Shown here: positions 38,062 to 48,808 of the stretch, in pieces | Layout of the letters: the number at the start of each line of letters is the position of its first letter | How positions within the stretch are numbered: the first letter of the stretch is position 1 | NCBI GenBank assembly: GCA_900323505.1 | Contig: OOIN01000048.1 | Coordinates: 310,001 to 374,000 of the forward strand | Source of the DNA: Ustilago trichophora | Taxonomy: Eukaryota > Basidiomycota > Ustilaginomycetes > Ustilaginales > Ustilaginaceae | DNA: 64,000 nucleotides | Direction of reading: 5' to 3' | Program-made: the position numbers and the translations under genes | The notes under the pieces: generated by a model | Told to the model about the DNA's origin: nothing | Databases searched by the model: none | The model's input: the letters and a program-made list of their open reading frames with translations, nothing else

Positions 38062-38486
38062 CTTTTCGAAAGCGCCTGTATGTCGCAGGGTTGATATTTT
38101 CGTCTGTGTTTTGCGAATGAGCTGGTTCTATCTTGACATCTTGCGAATCGAGCTATTGAGTGATGGTACAGGATGGAGTTTGAAGAACAAGATGGTCATC
38201 GTAAGGGAAAGTTGGGTTGGACCCTTAGAAAGCTTTACGTGCGGGAAGAAAGAAAATAGACCGAATTCCGAAAAAAAGAGTTTTAAGCTCTTGGTTGCGC
38301 ACTGCTGGAAACCCTGAAAACGCGCCGCCGTGGAGCTTACCGACATTGTTCCACCATCATCAAGATCCCTGTCTAGTGATCCTCGCCTTTGTCTCAACGG
38401 ATCCGAACCAGCCTCAATATGGAGGTATAGACGCAAGTTTTTAGTGTTCAACTGGTCCGAGCCGATTTTTGGAAAGGAAAGCGGTC
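38062..38486. other. Divergent promoter region (PCP1 / NUS1)
   Basis: About 425 bases; no repeat or recognised site. The strands diverge, so both promoters should lie here. Confidence 0.5.
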
Positions 38487-39179
38487 ATGGCGACTTCCAC
38501 ACGAGGAGGTGCAACTGCACCGTCAACCAGCAGTACAGGACGAATGACGTCTCTCCTCCTAACCCCATTCCTAGCACTCGCATTTGTGCTCTTGCATGTC
38601 GTATACGAGGTCAATCTCTTTATCCGTCAGGCCGGCAATGCGATCCAATCGACGCTCAAGAGTGCACCCAATCGCCCAGCATCTTCGTATACATCACTTC
38701 AAGACCTTCTCGATGCGCACGAATGCCCCGCTTCCACAATCCGCGTGCCCAAGCATCTGGCTATGGTACTCGCCGACACTGCACCGTCGTCAATACGGCT
38801 GTATGTTTCAACGCTGTTTATGCGCTTACGTCAAGCACAGGCACTAGCACCAGCACCAGCACCAGCACCAGCACCAGCACCAGCAAGGGGAGACATCTGG
38901 CAGGAGTTCAGATGGCAATACGATGCAGCGGTCGAAGCGAAGCACGCCAGCGACGTAGCTGCGGCTGTTCATCTTGCCAGGATCAGCGGGGTGCGAGAGT
39001 TGAGTGTATATAGGAGGAAGGAGTGGTCGCGAGAGACGGTGCAAGGGTTGTGTAGGATTTTGGGAGGCGGGTATGGGACCAAGGTCAATTTTGCGCTGGC
39101 GGAACGAGGCGAAATGAAAGAAAAAGTAGAGAAGGAGAAGGAATCGACGCGGTCAAAGTATGCCGAGTTGAGGCGAAGG

Positions 39180-39222
<43 letters not shown>

Positions 39223-39926
39223 CGACGACGAAAGCAGCACATGACTCTAATACAACAAAGAGTAGCGATAGCTCGAGTGGTGGATCTCCCGCTTCGAGCG
39301 ATTCAGAGATGGGAGGACCTTCGTCGTTGGATGAGACTTTGGCTTCGTCGTATACTGTCGATAGCGAACTTGATCTGATGCAGGAAGCATTCGATGCTTC
39401 CGTAGATCTTCGTATCGGTCTCTATCCTATCACGACAAAGCGCGACCTTTCCACACCAGCAGCATCATCGACCCTACTCGTCACTCTCCTAAGTGCCAGC
39501 GATAGCGAGACGCGATTCACGTCTATCATCAGCACGCTTATCCGCCGTCTTACGCATATCTACTTTTCCCAGATTCTCATCCCCGACATCGACTCTGCTT
39601 GCACTTGGTCAAAGCGACGATTTTCCGCATCAACGCTACGCAAATCCTGGGTGTCGAAACGCCAACTTTTCACCTCTCGTCTCGACGTAGCCGAGGTGAA
39701 CCGTACACTGGAAACGGAGGGGTATATGGGCGAACCCGATCTGTTGGTAATTCACGGAACCATCAGGTCCGGAGTGAGGATGCTGTACGGCTTCCCAGCT
39801 TGGCCAGTGCGACTTTCGGATCTGTTTTACGACGATAGCATCCAATCGAGAAGAGGATACGACGGACAAGACTTTGTAAAGGCGCTTAGGAAGTTTGGCA
39901 AAACTCAACATCGATACGGTAGATAG
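38487..39926 (+). CDS. NUS1: Nus1-type subunit of dehydrodolichyl diphosphate synthase
   Basis: The first ATG of the frame (38487) gives 479 residues. A membrane helix at about 22-45 (SLLLTPFLALAFVLLHVVYE) is followed by a cis-prenyltransferase-like domain: PKHLAMVLADTAPSSI at about 90, RISGVRELSVYRRKEW at about 165, and a C-terminal part with EPDLLVIHGTIRSGVRMLYG, then FPAWPVRLSDLFYD. The last stretch is the Nus1/NgBR signature, ending in the positively charged tail that completes the active site of the catalytic partner. Nus1 supports Rer2 in making the dolichol backbone for glycosylation at the ER. Two coding microsatellites, about 17 consecutive Thr and an Ala-Pro run, make it longer than yeast Nus1 (375). 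Confidence 0.85.
38836..38884 (+). repeat. Coding hexanucleotide repeat (GCACCA)n in NUS1
   Basis: Roughly eight units of a GCACCA-type repeat encode alternating Ala-Pro within NUS1. Confidence 0.9.
39179..39231 (+). repeat. Coding trinucleotide repeat (ACA/ACG)n in NUS1
   Basis: About 17 consecutive Thr codons, mostly ACA ending in ACG, sit in a linker of NUS1 between the helical part and a Ser-rich acidic loop. Confidence 0.92.
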
Positions 39927-41392
39927 AGGTCTGTAAACAGCATCGGTATGCGTTACATACATCCTCTTTTTTTTTTCTTTCTCAGTGTGTGGTGTGGGAT
40001 TGTGAGAAGAAAGTCAGGTGTTGAAAATAGCCCGATCTGGGAGGGTCAATCGGAGCTATACTTTTGCCAGATCCAACCCAAAATGCCACACCTACTGTAT
40101 GCATATGCATCTCTCTCAAGTCACAAACCCCACAGAAAAAAAAAAAGGCTTGGCGATCGCAGTGGAAGCGCTACAGTAGGGGAAAAAAAAATATAAAACA
40201 AAAAAAAACCATGATTCTCTTCTTTCTTTGCGTATTTCTTACACACCACTCGACCGCGCAGATTGCCGACCATGAACTTGTGCGGGTGAAGCGGATTGAA
40301 AAGCTGTCTGTGAGCCTTGGATTGAAGGGAAGTCTAATGAGGTGAAAGCGGAATTCGGGCATCACACAGGATGAGCTAAGCAAAGCTGGCATAACATCGA
40401 CAACAAATTGGAAAAATGTACGGTAAGCCCGTAGTTGTTGTGTCGCCTGTCCCCCAGTTGCGAGTAAAGATTTACGTCGGCTTTTTAAAGTGATGCGTTG
40501 AGGAGAGTTGAAACAATACTATCCCAGTGTACCTGGTAATGACAGCAAGCAGTGTTGAGAGGGTTTTTTTAAAAGACCATGTGCCGTCTTTGCATGTTGA
40601 AAAGTATAGCCTTTGGATGAGGTGTACGGCAAAACAGGATATAGCACATGTTGTCTTGTTCTGGCTGACTGGCGACTGTGCCTAGAAGCTTGGCTGATGA
40701 CATTCAACATGCTGTCAAATATTCACAGCTCGACAATCGATGATTCTCTGTGTACAAATTTGTATTCTGTGTAGGAATGTGCGGAATGGCTTCCAGAGTG
40801 TGGGAACAAAATAATGTGATGGAACGTGCCGAAAAAGCGCCATTTTTGTTTTTTTTTGTGCCGAACAAAAAATGTCGCGGCTTTGCTTGGAGAAACGCAA
40901 ATACGAGCTTGTCTAAGCTTGCAGCGAATCAAGTAGAATCAGCGGCACAACCACCACCAAGGGTGGAGCAAGGCAAGGGTCCCGGTTCCGTTCGGATTGC
41001 CCCCCTGTTCAGTGGTTACTGTAGAACCTTGCTCTTCTCTCTCCGTTGAGTTTCGATCCACTTTGATTAGAATGCAAACTATCAAAATTCCAATGTGAAT
41101 CCCTTTTGACCGTTTGTGTGCGGATGGATGGATGGAATCCTCACCAAGAAAAGAGAGCTCCAACCATCCCCGCACAGTTGCACTCTTGCTCCGCACTGTA
41201 CTGTAAGCTAGCCGACGACACAGGAACACAATTTGAATAAAATTAAAATTAAATTTGAAATGCAGGCTGCAATTCCAACGACTCGTGACCCAACTTTTTT
41301 TTGCCATTGACATGCCAAAAAGTCCGCTCGCTCCGCCCAAATTCCTTCCGAAATCGATGGTCGGACCAAACTCTCTCTCTTTTAATATCACT

Positions 41393-41408
41393 CTACAGTA
41401 CTGTACAG
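41393..41408. promoter_or_regulatory. Palindromic TACAGTACTGTA motif
   Basis: CTACAGTACTGTACAG contains the perfect palindrome TACAGTACTGTA and is one of the longest forms of a motif repeated between genes here. Its function is unknown. Confidence 0.45.
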
Positions 41409-42347
41409 CGGAAGGTGATGCAAATGACCGGTGAGAAGTGTGATCCACGGAAAAGAAACTGGTCCGGGCGGCGTACTGTAGAATGAAAGCACAAAAAGAG
41501 AGACAGAGAGAGAGAGCTCGCTTGAGTTTTTCTTGTCTTGGCTGGTCTCTTTTCCAACATGAGCAAAATGCCTCCTTGCCGCACTTTGATATATACAATA
41601 TCCCTACATGTCAACAACTCTTCCCTGTTCTTGAATGTACACCGAGATCGTATACCCTATACAGAAGCGACAACCAGCAGTACAGTAGCGATAAAAAAAA
41701 AAACGACATGCCAACCAACCAAAGAGACACCACGCGGATGCTTGGTAAGCTGGACCCTTCTCCCCTCTTGACCAACCGCGGAATTAGAGCTCGCTCACAA
41801 AAGATGGAGAGGCTGTGTTCACCATTACGCTAGCCCCACATGTAACGTGTATTCAGTACACATGCGCGATGATGCCGATTCACAAAGCGGAGCCCACTTT
41901 GTTCGGTTCGGAAGACGGGGATACTTTGTTACTGTTGCAACCGGAATGTCAGGTCAAGCGGAGTCCTGGATGCAACACCTCTTTTTCTTTTCATTTTTTT
42001 ACTGTACAGTACTGTGGTTTTTCTTTCTTTACCGAGGCTTGGAACGCCAAATGTCAAGCAGTGCAATTGGCCGAGGTCGAGACCGTCTGCTTGTTGTTAA
42101 CCAACAACCGGCATGTCGATCTTCCTGTCCGAATCGTGCCTCACCTCACCTGTTTAGCATCGTGGCACGGTCCTTCGTCTGTCTCTGCTTCTGCTCCCTC
42201 CTCCTATCCAATACAGTACACACACACTCAGACGTGCTCGCTCATCACATCTGCAACCTTTCAACGTGGTACCTTTTCTTCACACAGCTCGGCATCTCAA
42301 CCCGCTCGAAATGAAAAACCCAAGGCACTTGATCAATGTCCGCATTT

Positions 42348-42349
<2 letters not shown>

Positions 42350-42381
<32 letters not shown>
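42350..42381. repeat. Poly-T tract (32 bases)
   Basis: An uninterrupted T homopolymer, 650 bases before the fasciclin gene start. Confidence 0.95.
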
Positions 42382-43032
42382 CTTTCTTGTTTCTCTTTCT
42401 TCCTCTCGTCTCAGGCTCCTCCCTCCACATAGCTCTAAGCGAGGTCTCAAGTCACATCCCCTCTTCCATCCTTTCTTGGCTGTCGTGTCCCTTCCAACAC
42501 TGCGTTTGCCGGCTCACCGCGTTTGCTTACCATGTCGAAAAGGCTTGGCTCTCAAACCTTTGTGACCCCTCCTCCACCTTTTTCTGAACATGGCGGTTTT
42601 TCTTTGGCGAGATGGAGACCTTCCGCCGCTGTCCAGTTGGGCCTCTCCCTGTACTTGACACAGGAATGTCTTGCTCTCATGCTTGGCCCCGTGCTCCTCC
42701 AGTTTCAGGGCTCCTTGCTTGCGATGCGTTGGGAAACCAGTCGGTAGACGCCCCCTCTCCGTCCGTCCCCGTGTGCTTTGTGGGATGCCGAAGCTTGCGC
42801 CCATTCGACTGCGATCCGGACGGACCAATATGGACGGGGGATGGATGCCAAAAGGTGGATGCTCAATTCTTGGCCTCTCCACCGCAGTCCCCCATCCAAT
42901 CCAATATAACCCTTCCTCCTCTAAGGATTTCCCCCCTTTCTTGACCATATACGTCGATACCCGCAGCTCTTCTTTTCTTTTTTTCCCAACACACACACAT
43001 CCACATCACCTGCTCTTCCCCCCCCTCTGAAA

Positions 43033-44305
43033 ATGAAGTTCCTTGCTGCTCTCACCCTCGCCCTCTCGGCCACCGCCGGCGCTCTCGCCCAGAGCAGCGG
43101 CAACGCTACCGCCTTTGCAGAGGGTCTTCTTGGCGCTCTTCGTGCCAACAACCTCTCGATGCTCGCCGATGCCGTCGGTAACAACTCCCAGGCTCTGCTT
43201 GGCGCTCTTCAGGGTGGAAACAAGACCGTCCTCGCTCCTAGCAACGCCGCTTTCATGGCTCTCGGCAACAACGTTGACAACCAGACTTTGATCGCTACCA
43301 TTGCCTACCACGGTAAGTTCAGTTCCCCGAATAGCACAGACAAAGTTTTACAGGTCGTGGCTTACTGGTTTGCACAGCATTACTGACTTTGTTTGTTTTG
43401 TTCTTACCCCCCCTTCTTTTCCCTTCGGTTGTGCAGTCCTCAACGGTTCGTACACCGACAACACGATCGGCACCAACAACAAGACGATTGCGGCTTCTGC
43501 TCTGAGCATGTCGCAGTTTGTCAGTCTTCCTCGCAACCGTAGTCAGGTGGTTGTACTTTCCAAGCATGCCAACAACAACACTGCGTATGTGCAGCTTGCC
43601 TCTGGCAACGTTTCTTTCGCCATGGCAGGCGATGGACCTCAGTACCAGAACATTCGTGTACAGCCTATTGAGCAGGTTCTCACGATTCCTCCCAACACCA
43701 GTGCTGTTGCTGGTGAGCTGGGAGCATCTCAACTCGCCACTCTGCTCACCAATGCCAACCTGGTTGAGGCGCTCGACAGTTCGGTCGTCACCGTATTCGC
43801 GCCTACCAACCAGGCGATTCAGCAGGTTCAGTCCACCGTCGAGGCAGCTACCGAGCAGCAGCGTACTGCTGTTTTGTTGAACCACGTGGTCAATGGAACC
43901 GTGGTTTACTCTACCAGTTTGGCCAACACCAAGAATGCGATTTCGGCTGCTGGAAACGAACTCATGTTCATGACCAACTCGAGCGGTGCCTACGTTCAGT
44001 CGGGTAACATTACCGCCAAGATCGTCGCCAGCGATTACATCGCCAAGAACGGCGTCGTCCACGTCATCGACCGCGTCCTCGTCAACACTACCCAGAACAC
44101 GGCTGCCGCTTCGTCCGCTTACGCTGCTGCCACCTCGATGGCAGGAACTCAGACCGCTGCTCCCGGTGTAGGCCCTACCGCTTCTGGCTCGGGATCCGGT
44201 TCCGGTAACGGCGCAAGCGGTAACGGCGCAAACGCTCTTCAGGTCAGCTCGGGTGCCGCTGCTATCGCTGCTCTGCTCGGCTCCGGTTTCTGGCTCCTTG
44301 CCTAA
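43033..44305 (+). CDS. Fasciclin (FAS1) domain cell-surface protein, GPI-anchor candidate
   Basis: Two exons (43033-43312 and 43437-44305) give 382 residues. A signal peptide (1-19, MKFLAALTLALSATAGALA) leads into two FAS1 repeats. The first (about 22-190) has TVLAPSNAAFMALGNN and IATIAYHVLNGSY; the second (about 190-325) has VTVFAPTNQAIQQVQ, LLNHVVNGTVVYS and NGVVHVIDRVLV. A Ser/Gly/Ala-rich stalk and a C-terminal hydrophobic tail (AIAALLGSGFWLLA) after small residues fit a GPI anchor. There are more than ten N-x-S/T sites. Fungal FAS1 proteins sit on the cell surface and contribute to adhesion or wall integrity. The intron interrupts the conserved Y-H-V of the first repeat, with donor GTAAGT and acceptor TGCAG. 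The 3 kb upstream region suggests regulated expression. Confidence 0.92.
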
Positions 44306-45044
44306 ATGGTTGTGTAGGCAGCCCCGCCTCCCCCCCAACATGGACTTTTGAAAAAGTTTATGTAGTATGCTTTGCTTCCCCCTTCCTTTTGTTCTGCCCT
44401 TCACAATATCGTCCTTTCGAACCATGTCAAACCGCAACCCAATCGTAGCATAACTTGGAACAAGGCCGAGCTACATTACCTCCCATCATCATCATCTTTG
44501 TCCCCGTTGATACCTCGTTCTACCCTCTCTCTTTTTCTCATCTATGCCAATTTCAACTCGTTTTTTTTTTAGGAACTGGACTACCATCAGCGTGTGCAAT
44601 GCTTTTCTTGGTCTGAAACGGAAACCTGATTTGATCCCAAAGTCCAACATGCGCAATCGTGTGGCTTCGAAGCCATGATAACCAACCACAGCACAGTGCA
44701 CAAAGGAAAAACCTCGAACGGCTGACAGCAAGCCGAGTTTGCGGTACCAAATTGTTGGCTTTTGCAAACAAAGGATGGTGGGAGAGTTTTCCGCGGAGAA
44801 GGGAGGAGGGAGGTGATGACGCTAGCAATGTTTTGGTTTGACAGGTGCACCTACCACCTCGTGATTTTTAACTCCGGTTGACTGTATCTCTGGCAGTTCT
44901 TACTGTACAGTTCAAGGGTTACAGCTTTGTGGGGGTAGATAGCCGAGCATCATATAAACACAGTATGCTTTTCAAACTGCATCTCGCACACATCGCACAC
45001 TCGAAAAAAAAAGGAAAACAAACTCTCGAGGAGAAATCAACACA
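44306..45044. other. Intergenic region before the omega-type GST
   Basis: About 740 bases, holding the fasciclin 3' end, an ACTGTACAGT palindrome at 44901-44910 and a TATA box at 44953-44958. No gene is seen. Confidence 0.55.
44953..44958 (+). promoter_or_regulatory. TATA box of the omega-type GST gene
   Basis: TATAAA in the context CATCATATAAACACA, 87 bases before the ATG at 45045 and 43 bases after an ACTGTACAGT palindrome. Confidence 0.5.
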
Positions 45045-45870
45045 ATGTCAAGCCCAAAAAATCTCCTCTACACAGCCAAAGTGTGTCCCTATGCAGCACG
45101 AGCCGAATTGGCATTGGCACTCGCCGGCATCCAACACGAAACCTTTCAAGTGGATCTGTTCAACAAGCCCGAATGGTACAACAAGGTGAATTCTGCTAGT
45201 AAAGGTGAGTTTGAGCCATGCAAGCGGGGGTTTGGAAGGGGGATGTTGCTGACAGTGTGTTATATTTTTTATGACTGATGTAGTTCCGGTGCTAGTTACG
45301 GATGTTGGAAGCGAGGATGAATTCAAGCTACCTGAATCGCTCGTGATCGTGGAATACATAAACGATCTAACCTCTTCGCTTTTCCCTTCTTCATCGTCGC
45401 CCCAATTTCGCGCTGGTTCGCGCTACATTGTCGAGAGATACATCCAGCTCGTCCAACCGCATTACATCTCCACGGCTCTACGGGGAGATGCAACTTGTCT
45501 CCCCTCCCTTCGAGCTGGTTTGATCGAGTTCAATACACTGTTGCAAAGTTTCGACTCGAAGCAAAAGAGAAAGGGAAACTTTATCCAGAGTCAGACAAAC
45601 TTCGGTTATGCAGATCTAAACATCGCCCCTTTCATCGCACGCATCTTGTCGGCTAGCAAACACGGCATCCTGCCCCAATCAGAGCTAGGCGGGCATATTC
45701 CGATTCACACAGAGATAGAACAAGGCGTGGATGGTCTGGAGAGGATCAAGAGTTGGTGGGATTCAGTTGAAACAGTGGAAGCGTGGCAGAAAGTTTGGAA
45801 CGAGGAGGCGTATCTAGAGCCAGCTAAAAGAATGGTCGCTCAACGTGAAGCTGCCAGAACCAACAAGTGA
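45045..45870 (+). CDS. Omega-type glutathione S-transferase
   Basis: Two exons (45045-45204 and 45284-45870) give 248 residues. The N-terminal thioredoxin fold carries C-P-Y-A at residues 14-17; an active-site Cys followed by Pro is the omega-class hallmark, giving thiol-transferase and dehydroascorbate reductase rather than classic conjugating activity. VPVLVTDVG (about 54-62) supplies the cis-Pro, and LPESLVIVEYIND (about 70-82) supplies the Glu-Ser pair that binds the glutathione gamma-glutamyl group. The helical C-domain contains FGYADLNIAPFIARI (about 187-201), a typical N-capping box. It acts in the cytosol. The intron splits a Val codon after Lys (SASK/VPVL). It is unrelated in sequence to the GST-like gene at the window start beyond the fold. 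Confidence 0.9.
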
Positions 45871-46288
45871 AACTTTTCCAGGAAAAGAGGAGAGAGAACA
45901 AAGGGGGGCGGCAAACAAAGGTGGCGTCCCGGCAACTGTAACTTCTGTACACTGCTAGTCCGGATGAATGAAATTAGCTCCGAAATGATGATGATGATGA
46001 AGAAGAAGAAGAAGAAGAAGTCTTTCTCTCCGCCCGTACTGTTGGACTGTATCAGGATAGATTTGCTGAATAGACAAGAGGAGAAGGTTTCTTTCCCAGC
46101 TAAGCAGCCAGCCAATCTGCCATGCCAGATGACGGTGTCGTATCAGCTCAAGAACTTTTCACCAACGTTCAACCATTGATATGCAAACCCGGGGGAAAAA
46201 AAGGGGGAAGAGAGCAATATAGAAAACTTCAAGAAAGCAGGTCCAAGTGATGCTATACAGTACACATCTCTCGAGCTGTTGGAGGACA
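45871..46288. other. Convergent intergenic region
   Basis: About 418 bases between the GST and the dehydrogenase. It holds an ATG/AAG trinucleotide run at 45986-46020 and a TACAGTAC site at 46256-46263; no gene. Confidence 0.55.
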
Positions 46289-47113
46289 CTATTCGTTCTT
46301 ATAACCTTGCAAAACGTCGTCATTCCAAGTCACAAAGGCACCTTGTTCACCCAAACCTTTACCATCCTTTCCTTTCGGTTCGTGTCTGTTGCCCTTTGTA
46401 GCCAGAGCCGCGATGGTGTATGCGGGCTGTTGGGGTTTCAACAGCATTCCGTCCCTGTGGAGGTCCAAGAATCTTTGCACTTCGTGCTGCTTCATCGCCT
46501 CTCTTCCTTGGGACCTTAGAAGGGTTTGCATGTCTGTATCGACGACACCGGGTCTAACTGCGAAAGCGGCTATCGAGTCTTCCTCGTTTGCCAGGGTTCG
46601 ACAGATAGCGTTCATCGCCGCTTTGGAAGCGTTGTACGCTCCCCAAGCTGCAATATTTCCCGTAGCAGCTCCGGAAGACACAAAAACCACCGTTCCCACG
46701 GAAGACTTGCGCAGGTGAGGAAGCGAACAAGACAAAGTGGTTACGAGCGAGATGGTGTTGATGTTGAGCGTCTCTGCAAACGAGTCGGGAGACAAATCCG
46801 ACAGTTTCTCCGTGGATACAACACCAGCGTTGAGGATGACCGAGTCGAGACGACCGAATTTCTCAATCGCCTCGGAAACGGCACGAGTGTTGATGGAGGC
46901 TGATGTTACGTCGCCTTGGATGCAGATGAGCGAGGAAGCGTGCGAGGACTGGAGATTGGATAGTTCGGGAGAGAGGGTGCGAGAGATGGTCACGACGCGA
47001 GAGGCGGGGAAGGGGGCGCTGGCGGAGGAGGAACCGGAAAGGAGAAGCTTGAGAATCGCCAGACCAAGACCTCGAGAGGCACCGGTGAGGAGGACCACTG
47101 GTTTGTCAGACAT
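46289..47113 (-). CDS. Short-chain dehydrogenase/reductase (Irc24/sepiapterin-reductase-like)
   Basis: The ATG at 47113 gives 274 residues, with the Rossmann nucleotide motif TGASRGLGLAIL at about 9-20. An upstream in-frame ATG (47278) adds 55 residues and is less likely. The N-A-G of the beta-4 strand appears as LNAGVVS (about 97-103). The active site is VVFVSSGAATG (catalytic Ser, about 146) with Y-x-x-x-K in AYNASKAAMNAIC (about 160-172). VRPGVVDTDMQT (about 193-204) follows in the usual place. The family uses NADPH; yeast Irc24 and fungal relatives reduce diketones such as benzil, and sepiapterin reductase is the animal neighbour. The physiological substrate here is unknown. The stop lies only 418 bases from the converging GST. 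Confidence 0.9.
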   Translation of the reverse strand: MSDKPVVLLTGASRGLGLAILKLLLSGSSSASAPFPASRVVTISRTLSPELSNLQSSHASSLICIQGDVTSASINTRAVSEAIEKFGRLDSVILNAGVVSTEKLSDLSPDSFAETLNINTISLVTTLSCSLPHLRKSSVGTVVFVSSGAATGNIAAWGAYNASKAAMNAICRTLANEEDSIAAFAVRPGVVDTDMQTLLRSQGREAMKQHEVQRFLDLHRDGMLLKPQQPAYTIAALATKGNRHEPKGKDGKGLGEQGAFVTWNDDVLQGYKNE

Positions 47114-47355
47114 TGTGCGTGTGTGTAGAGCGAGGTGTGAGATGGTGGAAGGAAATGTAGGACGAGAGGCAAGAAGATCGTCGTCCAGAAATGAAAGAGA
47201 AGGCGCGCGCACGGGCATCTTGACAAATGCAGTAAAATGTGGAGCCGATCCAAGGCCCGATGAAATTTTGCTCACCAAACAGATCCTACCGTGTACTGTC
47301 TTTGAGCTGGCAAAAGTTGCTCATTAGGTTACATTGGCATTAGACTAATGGATTA

Positions 47356-48447
47356 CTATCGAGGAGAGCGGGATCGGCGCCGACTACTACTGCTGCTGCT
47401 GCTGCTGCTGTGGTGGTGATTCGAAGCCGAGTGACCGCTACTGCGATGTTTTCCATCCTGGTCATCGCGGTATTTGTGCCTTTCTTGATCGCGAGATGGA
47501 GGTGTTCGGGAGCGTCTGCGTGACGATCTGTTGTCTCTCTCTGTACGATTTGGGGTGTTGGTATCGAGGATGCTGCGAGATTTCTTCATCTGCTCGTAGC
47601 GGTTTATCGCTTCTTCTGCGTCCTCCTCATCGTGGCTTCGGTGGGATCGATGTCGTTTGTGCTCTCTCTCATCATCACCATTACGATGGCGATGCGATCG
47701 ATGTCTTGCCGGAGAGCCATCGCGCCGTGACCCAGACCGACGTTGTTCTCGCTCAGCCCGAATCCGAGCTCGTTCCTCTTTCCTACGTCGCTTCTCTTCT
47801 TTCTCGTGGTGATCATCGTCATCGCTATTTTGTCTACCTTTGCCCCTTTCCTCGCGTTTAAGACGCTGGAAGTAAGACGCCATTGGATCTTCCAAGTCTT
47901 GCTCTTGCTCTATATCCTGTGCATCGTCTTGATCCACCAGTTGAGGGGCAGCATTCAAGCTCTTGACCTCAGCCTCGACCCTATTCCCTTCTTGATCCGT
48001 CACTTTGGGCTGCTTGTAACTCGCCACGTGATCCACCCTCAGCGTCCTACCCAAAACCTGGGCTCCGTTCAGATTGTCCACCGCCAGCACTGTCGAACGT
48101 TGATCTTCGTACATCAAGAATCCAAAACCTCTATGTTTACCCTTGCCCATCGGCTTTGCACTTTGCTGCTGCTGTTGCGAAGAAGAAGAAGAACCGTTTT
48201 CTCCCCCTGTCCGACTACCATCCTGCTTTTCGCCGTTCGGGTTGGCTCGGGGTAGGTTGACATCGACTACCTCGCCATACTGCGAAAAGATGGTGATGAC
48301 ATCGCCTTCGGTGAGATCGTACGGTAGACCACCGATGAAGATGTAGGCGGAATCTTTATACTGTTGGTGCCAAGAGGCGGAAGGATTGTTGATGGCAATG
48401 TCCAATTCGGTCTGGTTGATTCTGGTGATCTCGCGCACCACGTTCAT
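47356..48447 (-). CDS. IST3: Ist3/Snu17 (RBMX2), U2 snRNP RES-complex RNA-binding protein
   Basis: A 363-residue single-exon protein. The N-terminus MNVVREITRINQTELDIAI is near-invariant in Ist3/RBMX2 and is followed by ASWHQQYKDSAYIFIGGLPY. The RRM (about 33-135) has RNP2 (YIFIGGL) and RNP1 (HRGFGFLMY). Between beta-2 and beta-3, about 25-30 Gly/Ser/Gln residues are inserted relative to relatives. The rest is RS/RD-rich with His runs (KRHRSHRSHDEEDAE) and ends in a Ser-Arg tail encoded by a CTG/CAG-type repeat. Ist3, with Bud13 and Pml1, forms the RES complex, which helps splicing of particular introns and pre-mRNA retention in the nucleus. Genes in this window are intron-poor, so its targets would be few. 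Confidence 0.93.
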   Translation of the reverse strand: MNVVREITRINQTELDIAINNPSASWHQQYKDSAYIFIGGLPYDLTEGDVITIFSQYGEVVDVNLPRANPNGEKQDGSRTGGENGSSSSSQQQQQSAKPMGKGKHRGFGFLMYEDQRSTVLAVDNLNGAQVLGRTLRVDHVASYKQPKVTDQEGNRVEAEVKSLNAAPQLVDQDDAQDIEQEQDLEDPMASYFQRLKREERGKGRQNSDDDDHHEKEEKRRRKEERARIRAEREQRRSGSRRDGSPARHRSHRHRNGDDEREHKRHRSHRSHDEEDAEEAINRYEQMKKSRSILDTNTPNRTERDNRSSRRRSRTPPSRDQERHKYRDDQDGKHRSSGHSASNHHHSSSSSSSSSRRRSRSPR

Positions 48448-48808
48448 GTTCCCTGTGCGATGGGGAGCGGCTCACAGGATCTGCGTTGATGTGGGTGTGA
48501 TGATATGGTGATGAAGGTGGTGTTGGGAGATGTTAGTGAGTGAGTGAGGGCTTGTGGAAATGCAAAAAATAAAGGTCGAGAAATTAAATAAAAATGAAGG
48601 ATTTTGGAGAGAAAACGTGCAAAACCCCTGTCGTTTTGCGGTCGAGCCATGATTTTCCATCGCACCACCCAATTTGTCGCACCACACTTTGATTTGCGTC
48701 ACGCTTGCCTCAATCTATCTCTCATCATCTTTGACACCATCATCGCACTTTGCTTGACAGCATCTCATCTTTCATCGACATCATCTGTGCTATAACAAAC
48801 CCTTCACC
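48448..48808. other. Divergent promoter region (IST3 / VMA5)
   Basis: About 360 bases between diverging starts, AT-rich in its IST3 half; no site recognised. Confidence 0.5.

Larger units (their letters stand above)
39927..43032. other. Long gene-free region before the fasciclin gene
   Basis: 3.1 kb without a frame that resembles a gene. It holds TACAGTAC/TACTGTA-type motifs at 41193-41204, 41393-41408, 42001-42013 and 42205-42212, purine-rich GA runs near 41498-41516, a 32-base T-tract at 42350-42381 and CT-rich sequence near the fasciclin start. The final part probably serves as the promoter of the plus-strand gene at 43033. Confidence 0.6.

Noticed and set aside
41815..42432. 205-codon frame in the 3 kb gap before the fasciclin gene
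   Set aside because: It runs through the poly-T tract and ends in a phenylalanine run; no sign of selection as protein.
43319..44437. 372-codon antisense frame across the fasciclin gene
   Set aside because: Its counterpart on the plus strand has a signal peptide, FAS1 motifs and a GPI tail; the antisense product has Arg/Gly-rich shadow composition.
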